From contig JAOPYK010000012.1 of the NCBI GenBank assembly GCA_025964695.1, positions 1-64,000 of the forward strand: a DNA stretch of 64,000 nt, read 5' to 3'. This DNA comes from Streptosporangiaceae bacterium. Lineage in GTDB: Bacteria; Actinomycetota; Actinomycetes; Streptosporangiales; Streptosporangiaceae. Under the pieces are notes generated by a model. It did no database searches and had not been told where the DNA came from. It was given only the letters and a program-made list of their open reading frames with translations. Of this stretch, positions 62,849-64,000 are shown piece by piece. The first letter of the stretch is position 1. Each line of letters starts with the position of its first letter. The translations under genes were made by a program, and so were the position numbers.

Positions 62849-63955
62849 TTGAATCCTCCTTCAGTACATGGCTGGGACTCCTTGCTCCTGCTGGACGGCG
62901 AGGCGCCGCGCGCGCCCGCCGGGGAGGGCGCGTCCGCATGGCTGGCAGGCGCCCTCGCGGAGGGGGCGGCGCCACCGGAGCCGTACGCCGTGCGGGTCTT
63001 CGCGCCGGTGCCGCGCACCGGCGGCCAGGAGCGTCCCGTGACGGCCGATCAGACCAACCGGTCGGTGATCGTCGGCGAGCGGGTCGTGGTGAAGTGGTTC
63101 CTCCGGCCCGCGCTGAACGCCCGGGCGCCCGGGCTGCTCGGTCATCTCGCCGAGGTGGGCTTCCGGCACACGGCCGAGCCGTACGCCGCCGTCCTGTGGC
63201 GGGGCCGGCTGGTCGCGCTGGTCACCGCGTACCTGCCCGGGGCCCAGGACGGCTGGGACTGGTGCGTCGACGCGGTCATGGCCGGCGGCCCGGGGGCGGG
63301 CTTCGCCGCCGCCCTGGGCGAGCTGACGGCGGACCTGCACGCGGCGCTGGCCACCCCGTCGAGCACCGAACCGGCGCCGGTCGGCACCGTGAACGGGGCC
63401 GGATGGCACCGGCGCGCGGAGCGGGCGGTGGCCGAGGCCGGCGCCCGCACCACGGGCGAGGACGGGCAGTGGCTGGAGTTCCGGTCCGCGGAGCTGGTGG
63501 CGGGGATACGCCCGCTGGCCGGCGGGGGACCGGCCGTGGCCCAGCCCATCCACGGTGATCTGCACGTCGGGCAGGTGCTGAGATGGCGGGACGGGTACGC
63601 GATCATCGACTTCGACGGCAACCCCACCCTCGACGGCGCCCAGGCGGAGCCGCAACCGGCGGCGCGGGACGTCGCCCAGCTGCTGACCAGCCTCGAGCAC
63701 GTCGCCCAGATCGCGATCCGCCGCCGGGGGGCCGACCCCGCGGCGATGGCGGAGTGGGTACGGGGTGCGCGCCGGGACTTCCTGTCCGCCTACAGGTCCC
63801 GGCTGGGCGGGCAGGGCCGGGGCGAGCTGTTCGAGCCCCGCCTGCTGCGGCCCTTCGAGATCGAGCAGGAGTGCCGCGAGCTGATCTACGCCGCCCGGTT
63901 CCTGCCCCGCTGGAGCTATGCCCCGATGGGTGTACTGAGGAGATGGTTCGGGTGA
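62849..63955 (+). CDS. Maltokinase-like (Pep2/aminoglycoside-phosphotransferase fold) kinase
   Basis: This is a 368-residue protein. An N-terminal cap domain (about 1-70) precedes the kinase-like fold: SVIVGERVVVKWFLRPALNA with the ATP-binding Lys, then LVTAYLPGAQDGWDW. The catalytic loop is AQPIHGDLHVGQVLRWRDGY and the metal-binding Asp is in IIDFDGNP. C-terminal ELIYAARFLPRWSYAPMGVL matches maltokinase-like proteins. No Shine-Dalgarno precedes the TTG start, and a TATTTT just upstream suggests a near-leaderless mRNA. Maltose is the family substrate, but this branch could use another sugar. Confidence 0.82.
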   Translation: MNPPSVHGWDSLLLLDGEAPRAPAGEGASAWLAGALAEGAAPPEPYAVRVFAPVPRTGGQERPVTADQTNRSVIVGERVVVKWFLRPALNARAPGLLGHLAEVGFRHTAEPYAAVLWRGRLVALVTAYLPGAQDGWDWCVDAVMAGGPGAGFAAALGELTADLHAALATPSSTEPAPVGTVNGAGWHRRAERAVAEAGARTTGEDGQWLEFRSAELVAGIRPLAGGGPAVAQPIHGDLHVGQVLRWRDGYAIIDFDGNPTLDGAQAEPQPAARDVAQLLTSLEHVAQIAIRRRGADPAAMAEWVRGARRDFLSAYRSRLGGQGRGELFEPRLLRPFEIEQECRELIYAARFLPRWSYAPMGVLRRWFG

Positions 63956-64000
63956 ACCTGGAGCTGTTCCTGGCCGACCTGGAGGCCAAGCCCGCCGCGC
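63952..64000 (+). CDS. Start of next gene (cut by window end), possible SIS-domain protein
   Basis: GTG 63952 lies in the stop of the kinase gene (GTGA overlap), and TGAGGAG is upstream. Only 16 codons are seen: NLELFLADLEAKPAA. Actinobacterial kinase genes of this type are often followed by SIS-domain sugar isomerases starting similarly, but the identity here is an inference from neighbourhood. Confidence 0.5.
   Translation, partial: MNLELFLADLEAKPAA

Overview
The window is ordinary chromosome from a very GC-rich actinomycete. Codons almost always end in G or C, and GTG and TTG starts are common. It carries an actinobacterial marker set: hrcA with a CIRCE operator, znuACB-zur, DUF3097 and DUF4870 proteins, and a leucine leader peptide before leuA. 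The gene order (comEC-comEA-holA-rpsT-lepA-hemW-hrcA-dnaJ-rsmE-phoH-ybeY-cnnM-era-recO-uppS-zur-znu-glyS-dgt) is the one shared by Streptomyces and Mycobacterium. I infer a Streptosporangiaceae-like filamentous actinomycete. The genus is not determined. I see no prophage, complete insertion sequence, CRISPR array, rRNA or tRNA gene.

Layout. At 0-9.4 kb are DNA uptake genes (comEA and the start of comEC), a luciferase-like monooxygenase, holA, two fused gene remnants (kptA and a LysR regulator), rpsT and lepA. The 3' end of lepA is partly duplicated, followed by a shortened Uma2 nuclease gene, a DUF4870 membrane protein, a MOSC protein and a GNAT acetyltransferase. At 9.4-13.4 kb lie small-molecule enzymes: a PfkB kinase, a P-loop kinase, an NmrA-like reductase behind a MerR/SoxR-type promoter, and an F420-type oxidoreductase. 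At 13.4-20.3 kb are hemW, a minus-strand trio ending in a second DUF4870 gene, and the heat-shock unit hrcA-dnaJ with rsmE.

At 20.3-24.9 kb the block HIT-phoH-ybeY-cnnM-lipoprotein-cytidine-deaminase-like lies on the minus strand, inverted relative to its usual orientation between rsmE and era. At 25-29 kb come an ECF sigma factor with a proline-rich membrane partner, era, a zinc-ribbon/TerB protein and DDAH. At 29-34 kb is a complete urea ABC transporter operon, urtABCDE. At 34-38 kb are leuA with its leader, and an M4 protease with an emfourin-type inhibitor. At 37-46 kb lie recO-uppS, the zinc operon znuA-znuC-znuB-zur with a Zur box, a DUF1906 secreted protein and glyS.

At 46-64 kb the theme is sugar and central carbon: galT with a DeoR regulator, a divergent sugar ABC transporter, a GH15 glucan hydrolase, pyruvate phosphate dikinase, dgt, a ferredoxin-reductase-like flavoprotein, GtrA, a MalK-type ATPase and a maltokinase-like kinase. 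The next gene is cut by the window end.

The most informative regulatory elements are the leuA leader with mutually exclusive RNA pairings that can hide the leuA ribosome binding site, the CIRCE element, the Zur box overlapping the preceding stop codon, and the 19-bp-spacer MerR-type promoter. I did not find a convincing new multi-gene system. The oddest spots are gene remnants, small duplications and the in-place inversion.
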